Part shown: positions 17,801 to 26,776 of the stretch, one piece after another | Position numbering within the stretch: position 1 is the first letter of the stretch | Layout of the letters: each line of letters starts with the position of its first letter | Source of the DNA: Oleomonas cavernae | Lineage (GTDB): Bacteria; Pseudomonadota; Alphaproteobacteria; Zavarziniales; Zavarziniaceae | Length of the DNA: 64,000 nucleotides | Direction of reading: 5' to 3' | Assembly (NCBI RefSeq): GCF_003590945.1 | Contig: NZ_QYUK01000011.1 | Location: 2,818,001-2,882,000 of the forward strand | The notes under the pieces: model-generated | Seen by the model: only the letters and a program-made list of their open reading frames with translations | What the model was told of the DNA's origin: nothing | The model's database searches: none | Program-made: the position numbers and the translations under genes

Positions 17801-18098
17801 CATCGCCGTAGGCGTATTCCGCGAGATGGGGCCCGAAGAAATAGGCGGTCGGGCTGCCCAGCCCCGTGTCGATCGTGTCGTTGCCGTCGCCGCCATAGAT
17901 CAGGTCGTCGCCCGCCCCGCCGGTCAGCGTGTCGGTGCCGCCGTAGCCGGCGATCGTATCGTTGCCATCGAGGCCCGAGATCGTGTCGACGCCCGTATCG
18001 AGCGCCGGGTCGGTGCCTTCGGCGTTGCCGTAGAGTTCGTCGGAGTTCGCGGTGCCGACGAAATTGTCGGAACCGTTCGTGCCGTAGATGATCGCCAT
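14847..18098 (-). CDS. Large RTX calcium-binding repeat protein (type I secreted)
   Basis: The 1083-residue protein begins MAIIYGTNGSDNFVGTANSD and consists almost entirely of GGxGxDxLx nonapeptide RTX repeats in about ten blocks, which fold into calcium-loaded beta rolls outside the cell. Blocks alternate with spacer modules of the type FENL...GTGN.(A/L)AN. Two long modules (plus strand around 16920 and 17280) repeat with an exact 360-bp period. No protease or lipase catalytic motif is visible. The C-terminus ends in a hydrophobic tail, SDYAFI, as in type I secretion signals. No ABC/MFP/OMF exporter is in the window. It could be a surface or matrix protein. Confidence 0.88.
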   Translation of the reverse strand: MAIIYGTNGSDNFVGTANSDELYGNAEGTDPALDTGVDTISGLDGNDTIAGYGGTDTLTGGAGDDLIYGGDGNDTIDTGLGSPTAYFFGPHLAEYAYGDAGNDVLTGGDGGQLLEGGDGDDTLNGGLGDDILLSGFGVDHLDGGAGYDFGTLDRSNLTTTFIFDILAGPANDGTTVAGIENLTVQGGSGADQITALETADEIRGNDGDDTLNGLGGGDSIYGGDGTDTIDGGAGGDYLDGSSGDDTLSGGDGDDTIYAGTGLGDRIDGGDGFDYGNFERGDMVAGFALDATDGIAVLGIEELFVGGGSGADHVTGGGEIDRFYGLDGNDVLRGGGGGDELRGEVGNDVIEGGVGDDLLVGGDGNDRLYGGDGNDTMLTEYGASDRIDGGDGVDYGTFDRSARVSAFTLDATDGITVVGVEDLTVDAGARGDHVIGGGEVDRFYGRDGNDTLEGGAGGDELHGDAGNDTLDGGAGDDFLEGGAGDDVFVVDSTGDAAYENDGEGTELVRASASWVLGSFFENLTLTGLADIDGTGNDLANIVIGNDGANVLSGGAENDTIAGGAGADTINGGDGDDLLSTGGGATEGTTGLNTVDGGDGTDTLDYTDASTGVTANLATGNVLLGITAIANVSNVEFLVGSAFGDSLTGNDGANTLKGLDGNDTLDGGLGDDRLEGGKGDDTFVVNAAGDVTVEAGRAGTDTVLTVLGSFTLGSNFENLGYLGGGDFVGTGNTAANAIAGGGGNDTLTGASRNDTLTGNGGDDTLLGGRGADVMRGGTGNDTYMVDHLSDVVDEAGGSGTDLVQTSATHTLSAGVENLQQLGSATTTGTGNGLDNAMTGNNAINRLYGMAGNDTIGGGNGGDTLDGGDNNDTLSGNADDDTLLGGAGNDSLDGGAGNDDLRGGTGDDTYIVDAAGDTVSEAGGGGIDTVRSAVAFTLANGFENLVITTSVAVAGTGNASANTIIGGGGANVLSGLGGNDTLSGLGGGDTLNGGAGVDSLTGGGGNDIFVFAAGQAQGDTVGDFTGNGASAGDRFNFSGYGTAAAGATFVQVDATHWQINSADGTIHNTIILANAAAVHASDYAFI

Positions 18099-18185
18099 GA
18101 TTCCCCCCCGGGGCAGAGCGAACGGCTACGCAAACTTCACAGAAGTATTACCAGATTCACCGGGGGCGGGCAGCAGGCGATAGGG

Positions 18186-19219
18186 TCATTCCGGGGGCAT
18201 TGCCGGCGGCGAATTCGCGCAATGCATGCAACTTCCGCCACTATTCGCCGTCAGCCGGCGGCGGACTTGTTCTGCAATCCGTGGCATCTCATCAAGCGGC
18301 GGGTAGGACCAGGTGTCGAAGCGGCCGTCGAACCAGCGGACATAACCATCGGCGACCAGGTCGTCGACGAAGCGGCCGAGACGGCGGGAGCGTCCGGGCA
18401 GGCGCACCACGTGAACCGGCCGGCCAGTCATCAGCGCCTCGGAAATCATCGACACCGAGTCGGCGGTGATCACCAGGTGCGCCGCCAGCCCCAGCAGGCC
18501 GAAATAGGGGTTGTCACCCTTGCCATCCCAGATGAAACGCGGCACATCGCCCAGGGCCGTGCGCAGCCTCTCCAGCGTGGCCGGCGCCGTGCGCCGCGAC
18601 GGCGTCACCGCCAGGCCGCCGTCCAGCGCCCGGACCGCTGCCGCGACCTCGGCACCCAGCGCCGCGCCGACCTTGCCGTCGAGGCGATAGCGCCGGTTGG
18701 AGCCGCCGAGCAGCAGCGCCACCAAGGGCCGGGGCAGATGGGCCAGGCGGTCGGCCCAGGCATCGGCCCCGGCGGCGATCTTCTGTACCGTCACCCGGTG
18801 CAGGCCGGCCCGGGTCTCGATCACGCTGGGGCCGGCCAGGCGGTCGTGACGGGGCGCGATGACCGCATCGAACAGGCCCAGGTTCATCTTGGGGTTCTGG
18901 AGATGGACCAGCCGGGTCCTGCCCCGCTGGCGCGCTTGATCGCCACGGCCAAAGGGGCAGCGACATTGCCGGTCGAGATGATCAAGTCGGGCCAGGGCGG
19001 CACCAGGGGGTCGCTGTCGGCGGTAGGCGCGCGCAGGGGCCAGGGCCACAGGCGGCCGGGCAGCCAGTCCCAGGGCAGGCGGACGCGCACGCGCTTCAGC
19101 GTATAGGCAAGGCCCAGCGCCTCGGCCAGGCCCACCACCTGCGTCTCCATGCCGGCATGGCCCTCGGTCAGGCACCATACACCGGCCGGGGCCGCCGCCG
19201 TCGCCAGGGCCGTCGTCAC
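18186..19219 (-). pseudogene. ELM1-like (mitochondrial fission ELM1 family) protein, frameshifted
   Basis: The N-terminal part from GTG 19219 (GGGGAG upstream) reads VWCLTEGHAGMETQVVGLAEALG...PPWPDLIISTGN, and the C-terminal part reads RLVHLQNPKMNLGLFDAVIAPRHDRL...VVRLPG. Both are typical of the ELM1 family, glycosyltransferase-like proteins of alphaproteobacteria. They sit in different frames joined at a C4 run at 18922-18925, where one base appears missing. Restoring it gives about 344 residues with conserved sequence throughout. The function of the family is not established. It lies 87 bp upstream of the RTX gene on the same strand. Confidence 0.8.
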
Positions 19220-19335
19220 GCCACTCTCCCCGCAGGAACACCGGCGCAGAGGGTAGCGAGGCCGGCGCCCGGCACAAGTCCGCATTTCCGATTTGTGCCT
19301 GTCTGGCGGGCACGCCCCTCGGCTATAAGCGGATC

Positions 19336-20234
19336 ATGACCGCGCCCGCCCTCGCCAGCCCCAAGCCCGCCGCCCCCACCTGGGCCTTGCCCGCCCTGAT
19401 TCTCGGGGCAGCGGCCATCGGCTGTTCGCCGATCTTCGTGCGCCTGTCGGAACTGGGGCCGATCGCCACCGCCTTCTGGCGCCTGGCCCTGGCCCTGCCG
19501 CTGTTCTGGGCCTGGGCCGCGGTTTCGGCCCGCCGCGCCAGGGCCCCGCAGCCCCTGCCGCCGGGTTCGCGCCGGCGCCTGATTCTGGCCGGCCTGCTGT
19601 TCACCGGCGATCTCGCCACCTGGCACTGGTCGATCCACCTGACCAGCGTCGCCAATTCGACCCTGTTCGCCAATTTCGCCCCGGTCTTCGTCGTCTTCGG
19701 CGCCTGGGCCCTGTTCGGCGACAAGCCCAAGCCGGTCTTCCTGGCGGGCCTGGCGCTGACCGTGCTGGGCGCCGCCAGCCTGATCGGCAGCAGCTTCACC
19801 ATCAGCGCCGACCATGCCCTGGGGACGGCCTGGGCCTGGTCACCGCCGTGTTCTTCGGTGCCTATCTGCTGGCGATCAAGGATCTGCGCGACCGGGTCGA
19901 CGCCCCGCGCATCATGCTGTGGTCGAGCCTGGTCACCGCCATCGCCCTGCTGCCGATTGCCCTGGCCGCCGGCGAGACCATCCTGCCCACCTCCTGGCAC
20001 GGCCTGGCCGTGCTGGTCGCCCTAGCCTGGGTCAGCCAGGCCGCCGGCCAGGGCCTGATCGCCGAGGGCATGGGCCACCTGCCCGCCGGCTTCTCGTCGC
20101 TGGTGATCCTGGTCGAACCGGTGGCCGCGGCGATCCTGGGCTGGCTGGTGCTGGACGAAGCGCTGGGGCTGGTCGAAGCCACCGGCGGCCTGCTGATCCT
20201 GGCCGGCATCATGGTCGCCCGGCGGGGCACATGA
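19336..20234 (+). pseudogene. EamA/DMT-family transporter, frameshifted
   Basis: The product would have ten membrane helices in two EamA repeats of five. The first half (ILGAAAIGCSPIFVRLSELGPIATAFWR...) and the second half (FFGAYLLAIKDLRDR...LVILVEPVAAAILGWLVLDEAL) are both intact but in different frames. The junction is GGGG at 19821-19824, where one missing G would restore ALGDGLGLVTAVFFGAY. Family members export amino acids or metabolites; the substrate is unknown. The stop overlaps the next start as ATGA at 20231-20234. Confidence 0.85.
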
Positions 20235-20642
20235 AGGCCGTGCCGCCACCCCTGCCGCCGTCCAGGCGGTGTTCGAGACCTACCCGACAGCGCTTCGCCT
20301 GCGGCTGCTATCCTTGCGCCGGCTGATCCTGGAAACCGCCGCTGCCACCGCTGGCGTGGGGCCGTTGGACGAAACCCTGAAATGGGCCAGCCCAGCTACC
20401 TCACCCCGTCAAAGAGCGGCAGCACGGTGCGCATCGACCAGGTGAAGGCGCTGCCCGGGCAATATGCGATGTATTTCCATTGCCAGACCGACCTGGTGGA
20501 AACCTTCCGCCACCTCTATCCCGATGACTTCAGCTTCGGCGCCAACCGCGCATTGCTCTTCGATGTGAAGCGGGCAGTCCCGGAAGTGCCGCTGCGTCAC
20601 TGCATCGCACTCGCCCTGACCTACCATCTGAAGAAGCGATAG
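20231..20642 (+). pseudogene. DUF1801 (YdhG/YjhG-like) protein, twice frameshifted
   Basis: The expected start is ATG 20231 in an ATGA overlap with the EamA gene. Family sequence then runs AATPAAVQAVFETYP...LILETAAATAGVGPLDETLKW in a second frame and GQPSYLTPSKSGSTVRIDQVKALPGQYAMYFHCQ to the stop in a third. Two single bases are missing, one between 20236 and 20246 and one at GGG 20384-20386. Reconstructed, it is a DUF1801 domain protein of about 137 residues (iron-binding frataxin-like fold in some members). The cellular role is unclear. Confidence 0.75.
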
Positions 20643-20665
20643 GGCCCAACGCCATCTCCTCCAAT

Positions 20666-20770
20666 CGTCATCCCGGCGCAGGCCGGGATCCATTGCTCCG
20701 ACAGGCGAGATCCAAACGAGATATGTCCTGCGTTGCATCGAAATGGATCCCGGCCTGCGCCGGGATGACG
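20666..20770. repeat. Dispersed REP-like inverted repeat, copy 2
   Basis: Between the DUF1801 gene and glcF, CGTCATCCCGGCGCAGGCCG is matched in reverse complement at the other end (CGGCCTGCGCCGGGATGACG). The outer arms are 20 bp and perfect. The centre is unrelated to copies 1 and 3. Confidence 0.88.
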
Positions 20771-20790
20771 AGATCATAGCACTCTAGGAA

Positions 20791-22083
20791 TTACACGACC
20801 GAGTTGATAGACATCCCTGCCGGTGCCGGCCCGCCGGTGGCCCAGTCCAGCAGTTCCACGCTGTGCACCACCGGCAGGTCGCCATGGGTCTCGATCTGGG
20901 TCAGGCAGCCGATGTTGCCGGCGGCGATGACGGTGCCGCCGGTCGCCGCCAGGGCCGCCGCCTTGTTGCGGCCCAACGGTGCCGAAAGTGCGGGCTGGAG
21001 CATGTTGTAGGTGCCGGCCGAGCCGCAGCACAGGTGCGCATCCTTGGGCTCGGTCACGGTGAAGCCCAGTTGGGCCAGCAGGCGCTTGGGCGCGGTGACC
21101 CGCTGGCCGTGGCGCAGCGAACAGGCATCGTGATAGGCGACCGAGACGCCCGAGACGTCGCGCGCCGGTTTCAGGGCCAGGCCGTCCAGCACCTCGCTGA
21201 CGTCGCGGGCCAGCGTGCCCAGCCGCGCCGCCGCCGACGCCCGCGCCGGATCGTCCTTCAACAGGTGCCCGTAGTCCTTCAGCGTGGTGCCGCAGCCCGA
21301 CGCGGTGACAATGATCGCATCCAGCGTGTCGAGATAGGGCGCCAGCGCGTCCACCAGGTTCGCGGCCATGGCCTGGGCCTGTGCCTCCTTGCCCATGTGC
21401 AGGGGCAGGGCCCCGCAACAGCCGGCCGCCGGCGGCACCACCACCTCGACCCCGTGGCGGGTCAGCAGGCGCACGGCCGCGGCATCGACCTGGGGCCGCA
21501 GCACCGGCTGGATGCAGCCGATGACCAGGGCCACCCGGGCCCGCCGCTGCCCTTGCGCCGGGTACACCTGGCCCGCCTTGATCGTGGCCGGGGGCGGCAG
21601 GCGGTGCGGCACCAGGGCGCCCAGCGCGCCCAGGCGCCCGGGCAGGCGACGGGCGATGGCGCCGAAGGCGACACCCGCCAGCAGGGCCAGGCGGAAGCGG
21701 CGCCGGCCGGGCAGCAGCCGGGCGATGGCCGTGCGCATCAGGCGGTCGACCGCCCCACGCGGCGCCGTCGCCTCGACATGGGCCTTGCCATGTTCCACCA
21801 GGCGGCCGTAGTCGACGCCCGAGGGGCAGGTGGTCATGCAGTTGAGGCAGCCCAGGCAACGGTCCAGGTGGTCGCGCACGGTCTCGTCGGCGGGCACATC
21901 GGCCTCGAACATCTCCTTCATCAGGTAGATGCGGCCCCGCGGCCCGTCGAGTTCGTCGCCGGTCAGAAGATAGGTGGGACAGGTCGCGGTGCAGAAGCCG
22001 CAATGGACGCACTTGCGCAGGATCGAGTCGATCTCGGCAATTGCCGGATCGGCCAGGCGCGCGAGCGAAAAACTGGTCCGCAT
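20791..22083 (-). CDS. glcF: Glycolate oxidase iron-sulfur subunit
   Basis: The 430-residue protein has two 4Fe-4S motifs near the N-terminus, KCVHCGFCTATCPTY and RCLGCLNCMTTCPSGVDYG. They are followed by two cysteine-rich CCG domains (GCCGALPLHMG and CCGSAGTYN). It passes electrons from the GlcD/GlcE flavin subunits to the respiratory chain during oxidation of glycolate (or D-lactate) to glyoxylate. It is the third gene of glcD-glcE-glcF, its ATG overlapping the glcE stop as TGATG at 22081-22085. Confidence 0.94.
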   Translation of the reverse strand: MRTSFSLARLADPAIAEIDSILRKCVHCGFCTATCPTYLLTGDELDGPRGRIYLMKEMFEADVPADETVRDHLDRCLGCLNCMTTCPSGVDYGRLVEHGKAHVEATAPRGAVDRLMRTAIARLLPGRRRFRLALLAGVAFGAIARRLPGRLGALGALVPHRLPPPATIKAGQVYPAQGQRRARVALVIGCIQPVLRPQVDAAAVRLLTRHGVEVVVPPAAGCCGALPLHMGKEAQAQAMAANLVDALAPYLDTLDAIIVTASGCGTTLKDYGHLLKDDPARASAAARLGTLARDVSEVLDGLALKPARDVSGVSVAYHDACSLRHGQRVTAPKRLLAQLGFTVTEPKDAHLCCGSAGTYNMLQPALSAPLGRNKAAALAATGGTVIAAGNIGCLTQIETHGDLPVVHSVELLDWATGGPAPAGMSINSVV

Positions 22084-23285
22084 CAGCCGAGCTTGCCCGG
22101 GTTGAAGACGCCCGCCGGATCGAAGGCTTCGCGCACCCGGGCATCCAGCGCGGCGCGGGCCGGCGACAGCGGCTCGAACACCGGCACCTGCTGGCGCAGC
22201 GCCGCCGGCCCCCGCATCAAGGTACTGTGCCCACCCGCCCGGGCGGTGGCGGCCCGGATCGCGGCGGCACCGGCGTCACCGGTGGGCGGCACTGCCAGCC
22301 ACAGGCGGCCGCCGGCCCAATCGGCAAACCAGTGGCAGCCATGCAGCTTGCCGCACAAGTCCGCCGCCAGCGGCGTGCCGGCGGCAGGCGGCACCACCAG
22401 GCGCCAGATCGCCCGCTCGTTGCCGTTCAGCAGATCGGCGACATCGCGCACGGATTTCCACAACTCGGCCGAGACCGGATCCTCCACCAGTTCGACCGGC
22501 GCCCGCGCGCCCACCAGGGCCTCGAGATCGGCGATGCGCTCGTCCAGCGCGTCGGGCGGCCCGTCGAAGCGCACCAGCACCGTGGCCGCGGCCTGCGGAT
22601 GGCCGGCATGGACCGCGACATCCGCCGGCAGATAGGCGATGGCCACCGGCTCGAGCGCGCTGCCGGCGATTTCCTGCATCAGCCCGCCCGCCGCGAGCGG
22701 ATCCAGATCGAGCAGCAGGACCGAGACCGACGCCGTCGCCTGTCCGGCCAGCCGCAGGGTGAGGCGGGTGACCGCGAACAGCGTGCCATAGGATCCGGCG
22801 ACCAGCTTGGGCAGGTCGTAGCCGGTCACATTCTTCACCACCCGGCCACCGGCCTTGAAGATTTCGCCCCGCCCGGTCACCCCGTCGACCCCCAGCAGGT
22901 GATCGCGCGCCGCCCCGGCACGCGGGCGGGGCGGGCCCGAGAGGTTGGCCGCGATCACCCCGCCGATGGTGCCGAGGCCGGCCGGTTCGCCGTAGAGCGG
23001 CCCCAGGTCCGGCGGCTCGAAGGCCAGGCGCTGGTTGTGCCGGGCCAGCACCGCCTCCAGCGTGGCAAGCGGCGTGCCGGCGCCCAGCGTAATGATCTGC
23101 TCGTCGGGCTCGTAGACCTCGATACCGGCAAAGCCCGACAGGTCGAGCACGGCGTCCGCCTGCACCACATGGCCCAGGCCCGCCTTGGTGCCCCGGCCGA
23201 CCAGGTGCAGCCGGCGTTTGTGCGCGGCGGCCTCGCCCACAAGGGCGGCCAGATCGGGAAGCGTGTACGGCGCCAGGCGTTCCAT
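22083..23285 (-). CDS. glcE: Glycolate oxidase FAD-binding subunit
   Basis: The 400-residue protein has the FAD-binding PCMH fold: HLVGRGTKAGLG near residue 28, and PPDLGPLYGEPAGLGTIGG...VKNVTGYDLPKLVAGSYGTL in the middle. The C-terminus ends RVREAFDPAGVFNPGKLG, the usual GlcE ending. It partners GlcD and GlcF. The start codon overlaps the stop of glcD (TGATG at 23283-23287), so translation is coupled. Confidence 0.94.
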   Translation of the reverse strand: MERLAPYTLPDLAALVGEAAAHKRRLHLVGRGTKAGLGHVVQADAVLDLSGFAGIEVYEPDEQIITLGAGTPLATLEAVLARHNQRLAFEPPDLGPLYGEPAGLGTIGGVIAANLSGPPRPRAGAARDHLLGVDGVTGRGEIFKAGGRVVKNVTGYDLPKLVAGSYGTLFAVTRLTLRLAGQATASVSVLLLDLDPLAAGGLMQEIAGSALEPVAIAYLPADVAVHAGHPQAAATVLVRFDGPPDALDERIADLEALVGARAPVELVEDPVSAELWKSVRDVADLLNGNERAIWRLVVPPAAGTPLAADLCGKLHGCHWFADWAGGRLWLAVPPTGDAGAAAIRAATARAGGHSTLMRGPAALRQQVPVFEPLSPARAALDARVREAFDPAGVFNPGKLG

Positions 23286-24780
23286 CAGAACCTCGGCAGG
23301 TCGGGGAAGCGCAATTTTCCCCCAGAGACATGGACACGGCCCAGTTCGGCACAGGCATGGAGCGTGGGGAAGACCTTGCCGGGGTTGAGCAGGCCGGCGG
23401 GGTCGAAGGCGCATTTCAGGCGCTGCTGCACGGCCAGATCGGTGTCGTCGAACATCGTCCCCATCAGGTCGCGCTTCTCGATGCCCACGCCATGCTCGCC
23501 GGTCAAGACACCGCCCACGGCCACGCATTGGCGCAGGATATCGGCGCCGAAAGCCTCCGCCCGCTCCAATTCGCCGGGCCGGTTGGCATCATAGAGGATC
23601 AGCGGGTGCAGGTTGCCGTCGCCGGCATGGAAGACATTGGCGCAGCGCAGGCCGTATCGGGCCGACAGTTCGGTGATGTGGGTCAGCACCTCGGCCAGGC
23701 GGCCGCGCGGGATCGTGCCGTCCATGCACAGATAGTCGGGCGAGATGCGGCCGACCGCGGGAAGGCCGCCTTGCGCCCGGCCCAGAAGCCCAGGCGCTCG
23801 GCCTCGTCGCGGGTGCGGCGCAGGCTGGTGGCGCCGCCCTGGGTCAGGATGCCGGCGACCCGGTCCATCTGCGCCTCGACCTCGCCGGCCGGGCCGTCCA
23901 GTTCGACGATCAGCAGGGCCGCGGCATCGCAAGGATAGCCGGGCGCGCAGAAGGCTTCCGCGGCATTGATCGCGAGATTGTCCATCATCTCGATCCCGCC
24001 CGGCACGATGCCGGCGGCGATGATCGCGGCCACCGCCGCGCCGCCCGCCTCGACCGTGCCGAAGCCGGCCAGCAGGGCACCCGCCGCCTGGGGCTTTGGC
24101 GTGATGCGCACCGTTACCTCGGTGACCACGCCCAGCAGGCCTTCCGAGCCGGTGACGACCCCCATCAGGTCGTAGCCCGGCCCGTCCAGCGCCTTGCCAC
24201 CGCCCACGCGAACCACCGTGCCGTCCATCAGGACCAGCTCGAGCGCCAGGACATTGTGGGTGGTGAGGCCGTATTTCAGGCAATGCACGCCGCCCGAATT
24301 CTCGGCGATGTTGCCGCCGATGGTGCAGGCGATCTGGCTCGACGGGTCGGGGGCATAGAAGAAGTCGTCGGCCTCCACCGCCTTGGTCAGGCCCAGATTG
24401 GTCACGCCGGGCTGCACGACCATGCAGCGGTTGGGAAGGTCGATGTCCAGGATCCTGTTGAAGCGGGCGAGGCTGAGCACCACGCCGTCGACCAGCGGTA
24501 GCGCCCCGCCCGAGAGCGAGGTGCCGGCGCCGCGGGGCACCACCTTCACCCGCCGGTGATGGCACTCTGCCAGGATTTTCGAGACTTGCGCCGTATCGCG
24601 CGGCAGCAGCACCGCCAGCGGCCGCTGGGCATAGGCGGTCAGGGCATCGCATTCATAGGCGCCCAGCGCCGTGGGCGCCGAGATGACCGCGTCGGCGGGC
24701 AACAGCGCACGCAGCGCGGCGACCAGATCGTCGCGCCGATCGAGCACGGCGCGGTCCGGCAGCGGCATCGTCAGCGCCAT
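23285..24780 (-). pseudogene. glcD: Glycolate oxidase FAD-linked subunit GlcD, frameshifted
   Basis: From ATG 24780 (GGGAGGA upstream) the protein reads through the FAD-binding region [16 protein letters not shown]...[21 protein letters not shown] to [10 protein letters not shown]. The remainder, [20 protein letters not shown]...[12 protein letters not shown]...GEHGVGIEK to the stop, continues in the frame one base lower. The break is at GGG 23759-23761 on the plus strand, where one missing base restores a normal 497-residue GlcD. Both halves keep all family motifs, so sequencing error is more likely than decay. It heads the glcDEF operon. Confidence 0.9.
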
Positions 24781-24961
24781 TGATCCTCCCTTGTTGGCCC
24801 CAGGATGGCAGGTCGGTGCCCTGTTGCAAGAGTGCGACTCATCGCCGATGACCCCGAGGATACAACCAATCTGGAGACTCTTTCCCAGGAGGAGCGGTTG
24901 GATTTGTGTCGCTATACCGCCGAGCCGCAGGCTTTGGGGGCGGCAAGACCGGGGTTGGACG

Positions 24962-25804
24962 GTGCGAGAACGCAAGCGAGGGCATGGGCCGGGCCACGGC
25001 GGGCGCAACTGGTGCCTGGCGGTGCTTTGCTGCCTGTTGCTGGTGGCCGGGTGGGGTGGATCGGCCCGGGCCGAGACCATCGTCGTCCTGGGCCGCCCGC
25101 TGGAGTTGTCGGTGCCGCAGGGCTTCTGTCGGCTGGACCCGGCCATCCCGCGCGAGGCGGCCCTGACCCAATCGATCGCCCGGGACCACGCCGTGCCGGG
25201 GCGGCCCTTTCTCACCTTCGTCGATTGCCAGGCCCTGGAAGCCTGGCGTGCCGGCGGCCCGGCCCGGTTCGGCCGTGTCGGCTGGCTGGGCCTGCCCGAC
25301 GTGGCAGTCGACAGCATGAAGGGGGCCTGGGGCAGCGGCTATATCGACGGGGTCAAGGAGCGCCTGCCCCGGCATTCCGCCGCCGAGATCGCCGCCACCC
25401 CCGGCAGCGGCGAACCGGCCCTGCTGATCGAAGCGCCGCGTTACTTCATCCAGGCGAGCATGACGCCGGCCCAATTGAAGGTCACCGCCCTGGTCAACAT
25501 CGCCGGGATGGCGCTGGCCTTCGCCACGGTCGAGGCGCCGGCCGCCACCGCCGACGAGACTGCCCTGCGCCTGGTCGAGAGCGCCGGATCGCTGGCCGCG
25601 ACCATCGGCGAGATGTTTGCCGTCAACGACATTTTCGACGATGTCGACGTGCTGAGCGAGAACCCGCCGAACGAAGGCGCCACGATCATCACGATCGTGG
25701 CGGTGGCGTTCAGCCTGCTCAGCTTCATCGGGGTCCGGGCGATGTGGCTGCTGCTGCGAGCGCCGCGCCGGCGTAGCTGGCCCCTGGTGCCGCCCGGCGT
25801 ATAG
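24962..25804 (+). CDS. Secreted, C-terminally membrane-anchored hypothetical protein
   Basis: I do not recognise this family. The frame is open well upstream of the likely start; GTG 24962 is chosen because it leaves a standard signal peptide (LAVLCCLLLVAGWGGSARA, cleavage before ETIVV). The 280-residue product has a periplasmic domain of about 210 residues with three cysteines and one membrane helix near the C-terminus (IITIVAVAFSLLSFIGVRAM) followed by a basic tail. An alternative start is ATG 24848. The gene diverges from glcD and precedes the Nudix gene by 31 bp. Confidence 0.6.
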   Translation: MRERKRGHGPGHGGRNWCLAVLCCLLLVAGWGGSARAETIVVLGRPLELSVPQGFCRLDPAIPREAALTQSIARDHAVPGRPFLTFVDCQALEAWRAGGPARFGRVGWLGLPDVAVDSMKGAWGSGYIDGVKERLPRHSAAEIAATPGSGEPALLIEAPRYFIQASMTPAQLKVTALVNIAGMALAFATVEAPAATADETALRLVESAGSLAATIGEMFAVNDIFDDVDVLSENPPNEGATIITIVAVAFSLLSFIGVRAMWLLLRAPRRRSWPLVPPGV

Positions 25805-25835
25805 TGACCCCGCCTGGCCCAGGCGGGAGAGTCGC

Positions 25836-26306
25836 ATGTCCTTGTTGCACCGGACCAAGCCGCTGGTCGTTGCCACCCTGTCGGTGATGGGGCGGCTGTC
25901 CAAGGGCATCACCTTCGGGGTGCGCGGCCTGGTGCTCGACGGTGACCGCGTGCTGCTGGTCCGCCATTCCTATGTGCCGGGCTGGTACCTGCCCGGCGGC
26001 GCGGTGGAACCCCGCGAGTCCGCGGTCGACGCCATCCGCCGGGAATTGCTCGAGGAGGCAAACCTCACGGTGACCGGCACGCCCGTGCTGGCCGGCCTGT
26101 TCTTCAATCGCGAAATGGCCGCGCGCGACCATATCGCGCTCTACCATGTGACCGACTGGACGCTGCCGGCGCTGCCCAAGCCCAACCACGAAATTGTCGC
26201 CGTCGATTTCTTTCCCCTGGCTGCCCTGCCCGAGGGCACGACCGCCGCCACAAGGCGCCGCCTCGACGAGCATCTGACGGGCGCGGCGCCCTCGCCGACC
26301 TGGTAG
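25836..26306 (+). CDS. Nudix hydrolase
   Basis: The 156-residue protein carries a Nudix box at about residues 51-73, GAVEPRESAVDAIRRELLEE, with the catalytic REx2EE core intact. The small residue usually found near its end (EExGU) is Asn here (EEANL). It should cleave a nucleoside diphosphate-linked compound; the substrate is unknown. The N-terminal LLHRTKPLVV...GVRGLVLDGDRVLLVRHSYVPGWYLPGG is typical of membrane-proximal or NADH/nucleotide-sugar Nudix proteins. Confidence 0.88.
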   Translation: MSLLHRTKPLVVATLSVMGRLSKGITFGVRGLVLDGDRVLLVRHSYVPGWYLPGGAVEPRESAVDAIRRELLEEANLTVTGTPVLAGLFFNREMAARDHIALYHVTDWTLPALPKPNHEIVAVDFFPLAALPEGTTAATRRRLDEHLTGAAPSPTW

Positions 26307-26332
26307 GTCGGCATAGAGACCATCTCAAAACT

Positions 26333-26430
26333 CGTCATCCCGGCCTTGAGCCGGGATCTTGTGACGCTCACACGCCGGAAACACTGGTCAAAAGATCCCG
26401 GATCTGCGCTGCGCTTCGTCCGGGATGACG
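26333..26430. repeat. Dispersed REP-like inverted repeat, copy 3
   Basis: The element starts CGTCATCCCGGCC and ends CCGGGATGACG. It shares the internal TCTGCGCTGCGCTTCG block with copy 1 and the same length (98 bp). It sits between the Nudix gene and a convergent small membrane-protein gene. Confidence 0.88.
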
Positions 26431-26454
26431 ATAAAAATCTTTAGAAATGACTTC

Positions 26455-26667
26455 TCATGCCGCGTGCAAGTGGCCGGACACAACGGCAGCACCGCCCCGG
26501 CGCCAGGCCCGCTCGTGGAAGAAGAACACCACGGTGTTCACGGCCGGCTCCACCAGGGCCACACCGGTCGCGATCGAGACCGAGCCGGTGAAGGCATAGG
26601 TGACAGCAAAGCCGACGGTGAAATGCAGCGCCGCGAAAGTGGCCGTCTTCAACAGATCACGGGTCAT
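26455..26667 (-). CDS. DUF2061 small membrane protein
   Basis: The 70-residue protein has two hydrophobic helices (AALHFTVGFAVTYAFTGS and IATGVALVEPAVNTVVFFFHERAW). The pattern KT.TF...HF.V.F.V.Y..TGS...A..V...EP..NT..Y..HER.W is diagnostic of DUF2061. It is an inner-membrane protein of unknown function. It ends 24 bp from repeat copy 3. Confidence 0.85.
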   Translation of the reverse strand: MTRDLLKTATFAALHFTVGFAVTYAFTGSVSIATGVALVEPAVNTVVFFFHERAWRRGGAAVVSGHLHAA

Positions 26668-26776
26668 GATAATCCCTGCATCTTAGTTGCGAATGATTAT
26701 TAATATAAGATCAAACCCACGCTTGCCATTGCGCGGGAAGCACCGGCCAGGCATGCCGGCGTCGCATATCCAGCAC

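Noticed and set aside
24671-24961. N-terminal extension of the secreted protein gene after glcD
   Set aside because: The extension overlaps the glcD start region in antisense and lacks protein-like composition; a signal peptide begins after GTG 24962.
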